Shown one piece after another: positions 56,051 to 64,000 of a DNA stretch of 64,000 bases. Under the pieces are notes generated by a model. That model made no database searches and had not been told where the DNA came from. It saw only the letters and a list, made by a program, of their open reading frames with translations. This DNA comes from DATJFQ01 sp035495555 (lineage in GTDB: Bacteria > Acidobacteriota > Vicinamibacteria > Vicinamibacterales > 2-12-FULL-66-21): positions 36,228-100,227 of the forward strand of contig DATJFQ010000038.1 of assembly GCA_035495555.1 (NCBI GenBank). Reading direction: 5' to 3'. The stretch's first letter is position 1, and each line of letters begins with the position of its first letter. A program made the translations under genes and the position numbers.

Positions 56051-56953
56051 ATGGCAACCAAATCTCTCCAGGACCCGAGCCCGGCAGATCCCCGACCGCA
56101 GGAACCAGGGCCCGAGTACCACCAGAAACAGATCGATCCCCCGGGGCACGAGGCCGAAATGACGCCGCGCGCCGACCACGGCGAGAAGTCCTACGTCGGG
56201 CTTGGCCGGCTCAAAGATCGAGTGGCCCTGGTGACGGGCGGCGACAGCGGCATCGGCCGCGCCGTGGCGCTCGCGTTCGCGCGCGAAGGCGCGGACGTTG
56301 CCATCAGCTACATGCCGGAAGAAGAGCGCGATGCGGAGGAGACGGTGAAATGGATCGAGGACGCCGGCCGCACAGCGATGCGGCTGCCGGGCGACATCCA
56401 GGACGAGCAGCACTGTCAGAAGATGATCGATCGCGTGTTCGACGCTTTCGGCCGCCTCGACATTCTCGTCAACAACGCGGGCTTCCAACGCACGTACGAG
56501 TCGATTGACGACATCACGACCGAGGAGTTCGAGCGGACGTTCAGGACGAACGTGTTCGCGATGTTCTGGTTGTGCCGCGCCGCGTTGCCTCGCATGAAGC
56601 CGGGGAGCGCGATCCTCAATACCGCCTCGATCCAGGCGTTCGACCCCAGCCCATCGCTGCTCGCGTACGCGCCGACCAAAGCGGCCATCGTCAACTTCAC
56701 CAAGGCGCTCGCGCCCACGGCGATGAAGTCCGGGATCCGCGTCAACGCGGTCGCACCAGGGCCGGTCTGGACGCCGCTCATCCCGTCTACGATGCCCGAA
56801 AATCAGATCAGGAAGTTCGGCGGCGACACCGCGTACGGCCGCCCCGCGCAGCCTGCGGAACTCGCGCCGCTGTACGTGTTCCTCGCGTCGAACGAGTCAC
56901 GCTTTGCCACCGGTGAGGTGTACGGCGCAACCGGGGGCCAGAGTCCTTATTGA
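56051..56953 (+). CDS. SDR family oxidoreductase (YghA-like)
   Basis: A 300-residue NAD(P)-dependent short-chain dehydrogenase of the extended-N-terminus group related to YghA and general-stress glucose dehydrogenases. The N-terminal 50 residues are Pro/Glu-rich (PGHEAEMTPRADHGEKSYVG). The cofactor loop is TGGDSGIG at 62-69, and NNAG follows. The catalytic set is Ser in NTASIQ with Y206 and K210 in YAPTK. I prefer ATG 56051 over ATG 56027, because TTGACG-18-TGTAAC lies just upstream of it. Substrate unknown. Confidence 0.9.
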   Translation: MATKSLQDPSPADPRPQEPGPEYHQKQIDPPGHEAEMTPRADHGEKSYVGLGRLKDRVALVTGGDSGIGRAVALAFAREGADVAISYMPEEERDAEETVKWIEDAGRTAMRLPGDIQDEQHCQKMIDRVFDAFGRLDILVNNAGFQRTYESIDDITTEEFERTFRTNVFAMFWLCRAALPRMKPGSAILNTASIQAFDPSPSLLAYAPTKAAIVNFTKALAPTAMKSGIRVNAVAPGPVWTPLIPSTMPENQIRKFGGDTAYGRPAQPAELAPLYVFLASNESRFATGEVYGATGGQSPY

Positions 56954-56965
56954 TTGAATTCTGTC

Positions 56966-57012
56966 AATTCCCAACTCCCACTCCCAACTCCCAAGGCTCG
57001 AAACGGATTGGG
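56966..57012. repeat. Heptad array, GGGAGTT type, at a convergent junction
   Basis: AATTCCC, AACTCCC, a 6-bp ACTCCC, AACTCCC, then after about 13 bp a single inverted GATTGGGAGTC. It begins 12 bp after the SDR stop and ends about 12 bp before the antiporter stop. Confidence 0.8.
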
Positions 57013-57023
57013 AGTCGATGTCG

Positions 57024-58451
57024 CTAGATCCAAAAGACAAGAGCCGCGATCAGCGTGGGCAGGGCAGCGCCGGCGAACAACCGTGCCGGTGACACCGCAT
57101 CGTCGAAGAAGCGCGCCAGCAGCGCCTGACCGGCCGGATTGGGCGCGTTGGCGATCACGGTCAGGCCGCCGCCGACGACGGCGCCTTCGACGACGGCGCG
57201 CTGAAGCTCCGGACCAAGATTGGGGACCAGCGTCGCCAGGTACGTGATCAGCGCGTTGTCGTTGAACGACGTCAGGAACGCGGACCCGACGAAGAGCGCC
57301 GAGGCGGAAAGGCTGGCCAGCACCGGCGCAATCCACCAGCCTTGCAGGCCTCCGTGGATCACGAGGCCCGCCAGAAAAAATCCGACGAGGAGCGGCGTGC
57401 GCAGTTCGAGCTTGGCCTGGTATCGCGCGGTCGCGCGCAGGAAGCCGAGGAAGAACAGGAACGCGCCGATGAACAGCGCCGGGTAATGCGCGGTGATCAC
57501 CGTCCACGCGATGAACGCGATGTGGACGACGACAATCCACGCGGGAACAGGCACCAGCGCGAGCGCGCCCGCTTCCTCGTCGGGCTGTTCGACGTCGGCC
57601 TGTGCGGGGCGCAGCGCGAGAACGGCGAACTCGCGGCGGAAGATCGCGTAGTACGCCGCTGTCGAGAGGACGATCGCCAGCGCCGCGCGCCAGCCCAGAT
57701 GCGTGAGCATGTATCCGGTCGTCCAGCCCCACGGCCGCGCGACCATCAGGACGGGCGGCGCCGCGAAGTGTGTGAGCGTGCCGCCGATCGAGATGTTCAC
57801 GAAGAGCAGGCCGAGCGTTCCGTAGCGCAGCGCCGGAGAGGGACGCAGGTCGAAGAACTGACGCGCCAGCAGGAGCGCCGCGATCGTCATCGCGCCGGGT
57901 TCCGTGATGAGCGACCCGAGCAGGGGACCGATGATCAGGATCGACCCCCACCAGGCGGCCGGCGTCGCGCCCGCCAGGTTCGCAACCCGCCGCAGCGCCC
58001 CCTCGGCGAAGCCGACGATCGGACGCGTCGATGCCATCGCCATGACGACCACGACGAACAGCGCCTCCGAGTAGTCGACCGTGTCGCTGAAGTACTGCGT
58101 GGCGGCGTCCCATCCGGCATATGCGCAGACGGCAATCAGCAGGACGACGGCCCACACGCCGAAGACCACTTCGACCTCGCCGAGCAGGTGCAGGATCTCG
58201 GCCGCGATGCTTGGCCCCAGCGGGCGCGAGGAGCGCCGCGCCCGCTCGTCGTGCCGGTGCTGAACGCGATGAGCGGCTTCCGTGATCCGGGCCGCGACGA
58301 ACGTGTGGACGACCGCGAGCAGGAAAATCACCGTCGCGATCACGTTGAACGGTTCTGTGTGAATGCGGGCGGCGAGAGTGGACGCGAGCGTCTCCGCGGC
58401 GGGATACGAGGAGAGTGGGCGCGGGAACAGCGTCCCGGCAGCGTCCAGCAT
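57024..58451 (-). CDS. Putative Na+/H+ antiporter (PF07399-like)
   Basis: A 475-residue polytopic membrane protein with about 11-12 helices. Features of the putative Na+/H+ antiporter family related to the NhaD/ArsB fold are visible: TRPIVGFAEGALRRVANLAG, LLGSLITEPGAMTIAALLLA (with the conserved EPGA), NISIGGTLTHFAAPPVLMVA and LTSFNDNALITYLATLVPNL. Re-entrant helix motifs GTLTHFAAP and SFNDNA are where ions would bind. It would exchange cations for protons across the inner membrane. It is convergent with the SDR gene and divergent from the YfiR operon. Confidence 0.85.
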   Translation of the reverse strand: MLDAAGTLFPRPLSSYPAAETLASTLAARIHTEPFNVIATVIFLLAVVHTFVAARITEAAHRVQHRHDERARRSSRPLGPSIAAEILHLLGEVEVVFGVWAVVLLIAVCAYAGWDAATQYFSDTVDYSEALFVVVVMAMASTRPIVGFAEGALRRVANLAGATPAAWWGSILIIGPLLGSLITEPGAMTIAALLLARQFFDLRPSPALRYGTLGLLFVNISIGGTLTHFAAPPVLMVARPWGWTTGYMLTHLGWRAALAIVLSTAAYYAIFRREFAVLALRPAQADVEQPDEEAGALALVPVPAWIVVVHIAFIAWTVITAHYPALFIGAFLFFLGFLRATARYQAKLELRTPLLVGFFLAGLVIHGGLQGWWIAPVLASLSASALFVGSAFLTSFNDNALITYLATLVPNLGPELQRAVVEGAVVGGGLTVIANAPNPAGQALLARFFDDAVSPARLFAGAALPTLIAALVFWI

Positions 58452-58546
58452 CGCCTGTCATTATGACGCGCGCGAGGCCGGAGCGACGCGTCAGTTCGAA
58501 GGCGCGAGCAGCAGCGCTGAACGAGGCGGCGCGAATCGACGGGCGG

Positions 58547-58552
58547 TATAAT
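58547..58552 (+). promoter_or_regulatory. Putative -10 box (TATAAT) of the YfiR operon
   Basis: A perfect TATAAT hexamer 11 bp before the GTG at 58564. No Shine-Dalgarno. Confidence 0.5.
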
Positions 58553-58563
58553 CGTCGTTCCCG

Positions 58564-59124
58564 GTGGCCCGCCTCTCACGGATTCGTGCAACGTGCGCCC
58601 TCGCGCTGCTCAGTCAGTTCTCGGCGGCGGCGATTGCCACGCCCCCGGCCCGGACTGTCCCACCCCAGGATCGGGAATATCAGGTCAAAGCCGCGTACAT
58701 CTTCAACCTGCTGCCGTTCACGACGTGGCCGGCCACGGCCTTCCGATCGCCAGACGCGCCGCTGAACCTCTGCATCGCGACGCCGAATCCGTTCGGTGAC
58801 GCGCTGCGCCAGACATTTCAGAGTGAGCGCGTCGGCTCACATCCGGTCGCGATCGTCCCGATCACGTCGCCGGGAGCCGTCATCGATTGCCACGTGCTCT
58901 TCATCGGATCGGATGCCGACGCGACGGGCGCGCTCGAACAGGTCGCGCAGAACGCGCCGGTGCTGACCATCGGCGAGTCGCCGCGGTTCGAGCAGCGCGG
59001 CGGCATGATCACGTTCGTGATCGAGCAGGGGCGTGTTCGGTTCGATCTCAACCAGACCGCCGCCGCCAGGGTGAATCTTCAATTCAGTTCCAAGGTGCTC
59101 CAAGTGGCCAGGAATATTTCATGA
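58564..59124 (+). CDS. yfiR-like: YfiR-family periplasmic protein
   Basis: A 186-residue exported protein (signal peptide about 1-27). The YfiR signature is clear: EYQVKAAYIFNLLPFTTWP after the signal, LNLCIATPNPFGDAL, a CHVLFIG strand, VLTIGESPRFEQRGGMITFV and the C-terminal INLQFSSKVLQVA-type helix (here VNLQFSSKVLQVARNIS). In the YfiBNR system YfiR is a periplasmic repressor that binds the periplasmic part of the cyclase YfiN. Here the following genes are a TonB-type receptor and a sensor kinase. The stop overlaps the receptor start by 4 bp (ATGA). Confidence 0.9.
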   Translation: MARLSRIRATCALALLSQFSAAAIATPPARTVPPQDREYQVKAAYIFNLLPFTTWPATAFRSPDAPLNLCIATPNPFGDALRQTFQSERVGSHPVAIVPITSPGAVIDCHVLFIGSDADATGALEQVAQNAPVLTIGESPRFEQRGGMITFVIEQGRVRFDLNQTAAARVNLQFSSKVLQVARNIS

Positions 59125-61139
59125 CCGCTCGCGCTTTCGTGTTCGCGCTGTGCTTTGTCGCTGCCTCGCCGATGGGCGCGTCTGCGGCTGCGGCAGGCGA
59201 CAAGAGCGATCAACCGGACGCACAGCTCAAACATCTCACGCTCGAACAGCTCGGAGAAATTGTGGTGACGAGCGTGTCGAAGGAGCCCGAAGAGGTCTGG
59301 CAGACACCCGCGGCTATTTTCGTTCTGACGCACGACGATATCGTGCGCAGCGGCGCGACGACGATCGCCGACGTGCTGCGCCTCGCCCCGGGCGTGGAGG
59401 TCGCGCGGATCGATTCCTCGCGCAACTGGGTCGTCGGCGTGCGCGGCTTCGGCGACCAGTTTTCGAAATCGCTGCTCGTCCTCATCGACGGCCGGAGCCT
59501 CTACACGCCGCTCTTCGGCGGGGTGCACTGGTCGCTGCAGAACATGCTGCTCGACGACATCGATCGCATCGAAATTATTCGCGGCCCCGGCTCGACTGTC
59601 TGGGGCGCAAACGCGGTGGACGGTGTCATCAACATCATTACCCGCCCGGCGGCGCAGACCTCCGGGACCTATTTGACCGGCGTTGCAGGTACCGTCGACC
59701 GGGGGCTCGCAGGCGCGCGGTACGGCGGCCGCATCAAGGATTCGGGAAGCTACCGGGTGTACGGATTGGCGTTCGACCGCGGCCCCGAGTGGCACTCCGA
59801 CGGGCGCGATTTCGACCGGTGGCACATGGCCCAGGGCGGCTTCCGCGCCGATTTCAGCAACGGGACGCGTGACACCTTCACGCTCCATGGCGATGCGTAT
59901 TCGGGCGAAATCGGCGAGAGCGTGCTCGTCGCTTCCTTCAGTCCCCCCGGACACTCACTCGTCGATACCCCGGCCGACGTGTCGGGGCAGAACATCGTCG
60001 GGCGATGGGATCGGAAGCTCGCGGCGGGCGCGAACCTTACCGTCCAGGGCTACTGGGATCGGACGCACCGGCTGGGGACGGATTACGGCGAAACGCGGAA
60101 CATCTATGATCTCGACATCGTGCACCAGTTCTCTCCGGCACCCGACCACAAGGTGATCTGGGGCGGCGGCTTCCGAAATGGACCCGCGACGTACGTGCAG
60201 ACGATCGAAGCGGCGGACTTCGAACCGCACGACCAGGCGTACGATCTGTACAACGTCTTCGCTCAGGACACCGTCGCGCTGCGCTGGCGGCTCTCGGCCG
60301 CTGGCGGCGCACGACTCGAACACAACACGTACACCGGATTCGAATTCTCGCCGAGCGCGAGCCTCCTGTGGACGCCAACCTCGCGGCAGTCCGCGTGGTT
60401 CTCCGTCACGCGTACCGCCCGCACGCCGTCGCGCCTCGAGACGGATATTTCGGTCGAGCAGTTCGTCCGCTTCCAGGACTCGTCCCCGATCTACGCGCGT
60501 CTGATTGGCGACCGTGCCCTTGCGGCCGAACACCTCATCAGCGTCGAAGGCGGTTACCGCGCGCTCGTCTCGACGGCCGCGTACGTGGACGTGTCCGTGT
60601 TCCGTCACCGCTACAGCGATGTGATCGCCCTTGGCAAAGGGAGCGTCGACACACCGACGCGCGACGGCACCACATACGTGCGCGTGACCTTTCCCTTCAC
60701 GAACGCCATCGCCGGTCCGACGCAGGGTTTCGAGATTGCGCCAAACGTCTCGTTCTCGCCGTCGTTTGGAGTGCGGGGTTCGTACTCGTACCTGCACACG
60801 GATCTGAGCGTGAAGCCGGGGCTGGATCCGGGGCTGGGGCTGACGCAGATAATTCTGTCGGGAACGCCGCACCACCAGGTCGTGGTGCAGGGCGTCGCGT
60901 CGCACGATCGCCTCGACATCACACCGACTTACCGGTACGTGAGCGAACGCGAAGATTCTTCGATTGCCGCATACCATGAACTCGATGTGCCGGTAATGTG
61001 GACGGTGAACCGCGGCTTGTCGCTGCAGGTTGTGGGGCAGAACCTCCTGCACGCGCACCATGCGGAGTGGGCGCGAGACCCCGGTCCGACGGTGGAGATC
61101 AAGCGTGCGGCCTACGTGCGGCTGACCTGGACCAGGTAG
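59121..61139 (+). CDS. TonB-dependent receptor
   Basis: A 672-residue outer-membrane receptor. A signal peptide covers about 1-25. A short N-terminal segment with EIVVTSVSK (TonB-box region) leads to the plug (about 55-165: TPAAIFVLTHDDIVRSGATT, LLVLIDGRSLY, IDRIEIIRGPGSTVWGANAV, GVINIITR). The remaining ~500 residues form the 22-strand barrel, ending YVRLTWTR. I chose the ATG at 59121, overlapping the YfiR stop, as the signal peptide starts there. Ligand unknown. Its place between yfiR and the sensor kinase suggests it feeds or gates the signalling system. Confidence 0.9.
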   Translation: MTARAFVFALCFVAASPMGASAAAAGDKSDQPDAQLKHLTLEQLGEIVVTSVSKEPEEVWQTPAAIFVLTHDDIVRSGATTIADVLRLAPGVEVARIDSSRNWVVGVRGFGDQFSKSLLVLIDGRSLYTPLFGGVHWSLQNMLLDDIDRIEIIRGPGSTVWGANAVDGVINIITRPAAQTSGTYLTGVAGTVDRGLAGARYGGRIKDSGSYRVYGLAFDRGPEWHSDGRDFDRWHMAQGGFRADFSNGTRDTFTLHGDAYSGEIGESVLVASFSPPGHSLVDTPADVSGQNIVGRWDRKLAAGANLTVQGYWDRTHRLGTDYGETRNIYDLDIVHQFSPAPDHKVIWGGGFRNGPATYVQTIEAADFEPHDQAYDLYNVFAQDTVALRWRLSAAGGARLEHNTYTGFEFSPSASLLWTPTSRQSAWFSVTRTARTPSRLETDISVEQFVRFQDSSPIYARLIGDRALAAEHLISVEGGYRALVSTAAYVDVSVFRHRYSDVIALGKGSVDTPTRDGTTYVRVTFPFTNAIAGPTQGFEIAPNVSFSPSFGVRGSYSYLHTDLSVKPGLDPGLGLTQIILSGTPHHQVVVQGVASHDRLDITPTYRYVSEREDSSIAAYHELDVPVMWTVNRGLSLQVVGQNLLHAHHAEWARDPGPTVEIKRAAYVRLTWTR

Positions 61140-61164
61140 AGGGGGCGCGGCGAAGAGTGCTCAG

Positions 61165-63012
61165 ATGAAGGCGTTCAAAGACCAGCCGATCGCCAGAAAA
61201 GCCGTGATCCTGGGGCTTGCCCCCACGATCTGCGCGCTCGTGATCGCAGGCATCGCCTTCATCCTTTCCGTCTACGTCTCGGTCCGCCGCGACATCGTCA
61301 ATGACATCGCCGCGTCCGCATCGATGGTGGCCGACAGCACGAACCTCGCGGTCAGCGTCCGCGACAGCAAGACGATCTCGGAGCTTGCCGCCGCCCTGCG
61401 AGAGCGCACCAGCATCGATCGGGTCTGCGTGTTCGACGCCGCGGGCGAGTACCTCGGCGGGTATGCGCGAAGCGGCGAAGCGTGTCCGCGTGCCATCGCG
61501 CGGGACGTTTCCCTACGCGCCGGGCAGGTCCATCAGATGCAGGACGTCTACATCGACAGTCGCCGCGTCGGCGTCGTGCACGTCGTCGGCAACCTGGATC
61601 AGGTGTATCGCACGGTCGGCGTGCAGGCCGGCGTCACGGTGCTGGCATTGTTCGTTGCGGCGGCTGTTGCTCTGCTGCTCATCGGACGGCTGCAGCGGTC
61701 CATCGCGCAGCCCGTTTCCGAGCTGGCGCAAACCGCCGACCGCGTGTCGAGTACGAACGACTACGGGCTCCGCGCGAGGCAGACGACCAACGACGAGGTC
61801 GGCAGCCTGGTGCGATCGTTCAACGCCATGCTCGGCGCCATTCAGCGCGCGGAGGGCGAGCGGACCCGGCTCCTCCAGCGCGAGCGTGAAGCCAGCCGCC
61901 TGAAAGACGAATTCCTCGCGGCCGTCTCGCACGAGCTGCGGACGCCGCTGAATGCGATCCTTGGCTGGACACACATTCTCTCGACGACGAACCCGCCGCC
62001 GGAAACGCTGGCGAAAGGCCTCAAGACCCTCCACCGCAACGCCCGCACGCAGACGCGGCTGATCGAGGATCTGATCGAGGTCTCGCGAATTGCCACGGGC
62101 AAACTCAATCTGAAGGTCGAAGTGGTCGATCTCCGCGACGTCGTCAAACAGGCCACCGACTCGCTGCAGGGCACCGCAGCGGCCAAGCCTGTCGCTCTCG
62201 AGGTGACGGTCCCGTCCGAGCCAGCGCTCGTATCAGGCGATCGGGATCGCTTGCAGCAGGTGGCGTGGAACCTTCTCAGCAATGCGATCAAGTTCACACC
62301 CCCGGAAGGCGTCGTTGTCGTCACGCTCGGTGCGTCCGGCTCAGAGTTCGTGCTGCGCGTTCGCGACACGGGGATCGGCATCTCGCCGGATTTCCTGCCG
62401 TTCGTCTTCGAGCGCTTCCGGCAGGCGGATGGGTCCACCACACGCGAGTTCGGGGGGCTGGGACTCGGCCTGTCCATCGTCCACGATCTCGTGAACCTGC
62501 ATCATGGGACCGTCACCGCGTCGAGTGCCGGCCGCGGCCTTGGTGCCGAATTCGTGGTGCGATTGCGCCAGCTCGTCGAGAGCCCGACGGAGGAATCCGC
62601 CTCCGGACCCGCCGCGGCGCCCAAGGCTGAGATACGGCTCCCGGACGTGGACGTGCTCGTGGTGGACGACAACGAGGATTCGCTCGAACTGGTCGCGACG
62701 ACCCTCGCCGGAGCTGGCGCGCGCGTGCGTGTCGCGCACACCGGCGCGGAGGCGATTGCGGCGTGGAAGGCAACGCGGGCGGACGTGCTGGTCTGCGACC
62801 TCGCGATGCCGGCGATGAATGGTTTCGACGTGCTGCGGGAGATCCGCACGCTGGATGAACCTTCCGGCGTCCGCACGTTCGCGATCGCCCTTACCGCGTA
62901 CGCGTCTGGGGACTACGTCGAACGCGCCCGGCTCGCCGGCTTCGATGCTCACCTGGCGAAGCCCTTCGACCCAGCGGTACTGCTCACGCAGATTGCCAGC
63001 GCGAGCACGTAA
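61165..63012 (+). CDS. Hybrid sensor histidine kinase / response regulator with CHASE8-like sensor
   Basis: A 615-residue inner-membrane kinase. Helices at about 13-38 and 156-175 flank a small periplasmic domain (about 39-155) of the CHASE8/YfiN type (NLAVSVRDSKTISELAAALR, IDRVCVFDAAGEYLGGY). HAMP follows at about 176-228. HisKA has AVSHELRTPLN with H256. HATPase has NLLSNAIKFTP near 370, RDTGIGIS and GLGLGLSI. A C-terminal receiver has D501/D502, phospho-acceptor D545 and K599. The whole is complete. No output domain follows the receiver, so phosphotransfer to a separate regulator is expected. By analogy with YfiN, YfiR may repress this kinase. Confidence 0.92.
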   Translation: MKAFKDQPIARKAVILGLAPTICALVIAGIAFILSVYVSVRRDIVNDIAASASMVADSTNLAVSVRDSKTISELAAALRERTSIDRVCVFDAAGEYLGGYARSGEACPRAIARDVSLRAGQVHQMQDVYIDSRRVGVVHVVGNLDQVYRTVGVQAGVTVLALFVAAAVALLLIGRLQRSIAQPVSELAQTADRVSSTNDYGLRARQTTNDEVGSLVRSFNAMLGAIQRAEGERTRLLQREREASRLKDEFLAAVSHELRTPLNAILGWTHILSTTNPPPETLAKGLKTLHRNARTQTRLIEDLIEVSRIATGKLNLKVEVVDLRDVVKQATDSLQGTAAAKPVALEVTVPSEPALVSGDRDRLQQVAWNLLSNAIKFTPPEGVVVVTLGASGSEFVLRVRDTGIGISPDFLPFVFERFRQADGSTTREFGGLGLGLSIVHDLVNLHHGTVTASSAGRGLGAEFVVRLRQLVESPTEESASGPAAAPKAEIRLPDVDVLVVDDNEDSLELVATTLAGAGARVRVAHTGAEAIAAWKATRADVLVCDLAMPAMNGFDVLREIRTLDEPSGVRTFAIALTAYASGDYVERARLAGFDAHLAKPFDPAVLLTQIASAST

Positions 63013-63316
63013 TCGGCCTGACAGCGGATGTAAAAAGTAGGCGTAAGGAGACAGCAGGGGATGTCGTGCATCCGGTGAGCTGCGACGTTCGCCGCGGCTG
63101 CAGCCCGGAGGAGCTGCTGCCCGGCGCCGGACGCCTGCTGCCTCCTTCCGCCTGCGACCGGCAGAGCCAGGCGCGGCAGAACGGAGCAAGCGGCGTACCT
63201 CCGGCTATGCGGGCAGAACTCGCGGATTTACTCAGTGAATCCCGCGGTTCTGCCCACCGTCACACCGAACCGACGGCCAATCCGTTGGCCGGCAGCCAAG
63301 GGGTTGGCCGTGCGTA
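63013..63316. other. Intergenic stretch, nothing recognisable
   Basis: About 300 bp between the sensor kinase and the convergent small membrane protein gene. The only structure noted is a GTTGGCCGGCAGCCAAGGGGTTGGCC imperfect inverted repeat around 63285-63310. No gene, promoter or repeat family recognised. Confidence 0.5.
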
Positions 63317-63466
63317 TCAGACTGTGCGGCGGCCGCTGACGAGGCCCACGACGAACAACACAAGGGCAATCACCAGCAGCACGTAGATGAAGTTGCCGAG
63401 CGTGTAGCCGCTCACCAACCCAAGCAGCCATAGCACTAACAGAATCACCGCGATCGTAAAAAGCAT
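63317..63466 (-). CDS. Lmo0937-family small membrane protein
   Basis: A 49-residue protein of two hydrophobic helices (MLFTIAVILLVLWLLGLVSG and FIYVLLVIALVLFVVGLVSG), which is the usual form of the Lmo0937 family. I chose ATG 63466, which has GGAGG just upstream. A longer frame from 63505 adds 13 unlike residues. Function unknown. Members are often stress-inducible, but nothing here shows that. Confidence 0.82.
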   Translation of the reverse strand: MLFTIAVILLVLWLLGLVSGYTLGNFIYVLLVIALVLFVVGLVSGRRTV

Positions 63467-63586
63467 CGTCCCTCCTGCCGACCATAGAGCAGAGTGCGTG
63501 CCCACTCGAAAGGGACCTCAGGCTCGTCGGTATGCACCTGCCGGCTCCAACCTGTGGCGTGCGCTACGTACTTCGTGTGGATGTGC

Positions 63587-64000
63587 TTACATCCGCGACC
63601 GATCTGCCCGATCCACAGTCACTTCCACGACACCGAGCGGCTCCTCGCGCGCGACATAAAGGTGGTCGGAATCGATCGAAAGCAGGTCGGCCGGCCGGTA
63701 CGGACGCTCCTGGGCCGACAAGGTGACTGCCGCAATTTCGGCATATGTGTCGAGAATCACTTCACCAATGCCAGAGAGGGTGTGCTGGAGCGAGTGGGAA
63801 GCGTGCCAGATGAAATTTTCGACCAGGGCGGAACGCACGCCCTGCCGGAAGGTCCCAAACGCGATGTCGCCGGCGCCGTAGGACCACTTCGCCGAGAGTG
63901 CGGCAACCACCAGCGGTTGCACGCCGTCGGGTTGTCCGTCATGGGCGCGCGCGGCGGCATGGGGATCGCCAAACCCGCAGGTCCGCATGACGACGAGATC
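63587..64000 (-). CDS. Urate oxidase, C-terminal part (runs off the window)
   Basis: About 138 residues of the C-terminal half of a cofactor-free uricase, which oxidises urate to 5-hydroxyisourate. The fragment enters the window as DLVVMRT. It contains AKWSYGAGDIAFGTFRQGVR, SLQHTLSGIGEVILDTYAEI, VTLSAQERPYRPADLLSI and LYVAREEPLGVVEVTV, all in family order. The usual NKHHFL-type segment is replaced by QERPYRPADLLSI, so activity of this copy is not certain. The start lies beyond 64000. Confidence 0.82.
   Translation of the reverse strand, partial: DLVVMRTCGFGDPHAAARAHDGQPDGVQPLVVAALSAKWSYGAGDIAFGTFRQGVRSALVENFIWHASHSLQHTLSGIGEVILDTYAEIAAVTLSAQERPYRPADLLSIDSDHLYVAREEPLGVVEVTVDRADRSRM

Noticed and set aside
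57342..58466. Long plus-strand frame opposite the Na+/H+ antiporter
   Set aside because: Highly charged Arg/Asp/Glu text typical of antisense to a hydrophobic gene. No family recognised.
58887..59120. Upstream extension of the TonB-receptor frame over the yfiR gene
   Set aside because: The signal peptide begins at 59121, overlapping the yfiR stop. The extension is an out-of-frame shadow of yfiR.
1..64000. rRNA, tRNA, phage or intact insertion-sequence genes
   Set aside because: Looked for and not seen. No cloverleaf-like segments with CCA-adjacent ends, no transposase or integrase motifs.

Overview
This 64 kb window is GC-rich bacterial chromosome. It most resembles Acidobacteriota, probably a Vicinamibacteria-like lineage. 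That placement is inferred from the crowding of transmembrane Ser/Thr kinases fused to TolB/WD40-like propellers, together with DUF885, DUF5996 and YfiR/TonB genes. No rRNA, tRNA, CRISPR array, intact transposase or phage module was seen.

Layout. 1-728 is repeat-rich with no convincing gene. 729-6897 holds an M20 peptidase, a SWIM/SNF2 helicase, a DinB-fold protein and a Tat-type dienelactone hydrolase. 6928-17635 holds four kinase-propeller genes, one leftward and three in a tandem rightward run, plus a broken PIN-toxin gene and the tail of a lost kinase. 17754-22524 holds a VOC protein, an M1 peptidase, a DsbD-N/TlpA thiol-redox pair preceded by a Cys-rich mini-ORF and an intrinsic terminator, and a DUF1232 protein. 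22592-37368 holds three more kinases interspersed with DUF2130, VOC, an ABC-2 exporter, a methyltransferase and a DUF885 protein. 37406-47486 holds a Thr/Ser-rich protein, a frameshifted envelope protein, three consecutive kinases and a decayed kinase. 47591-58451 is housekeeping and envelope: an O-methyltransferase, a lipoprotein/Nramp-like/PRC-barrel operon, DUF5996, a PEGA protein, a histidine phosphatase, an SDR and an Na+/H+ antiporter. 58564-63012 is a YfiR / TonB-receptor / hybrid histidine kinase signalling operon. The right edge has a small membrane protein and the C-terminal part of a urate oxidase.

Ten intact kinase genes plus two remnants make up about 40% of the window. Each intact gene has a cytoplasmic kinase with a complete catalytic set, one membrane helix near residue 300-330 and an extracytoplasmic propeller. 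They look like duplicated, diverging receptors that would read external ligands and phosphorylate cytoplasmic targets.

Three features cut across the gene list. (i) Three unrelated families of degenerate 7-bp tandem repeats (GATGGAC, GGGAGTT and GAGGCGC types) sit almost always within about 15 bp of a stop codon. (ii) Many genes have a TANNNT -10 hexamer 5-14 bp before the start codon and no Shine-Dalgarno, suggesting leaderless or near-leaderless mRNAs. (iii) The TlpA operon leader has a near-consensus promoter, a Cys-codon-rich mini-ORF and an intrinsic terminator, which is the layout expected of a cysteine- or redox-responsive attenuator or of a small peptide gene.
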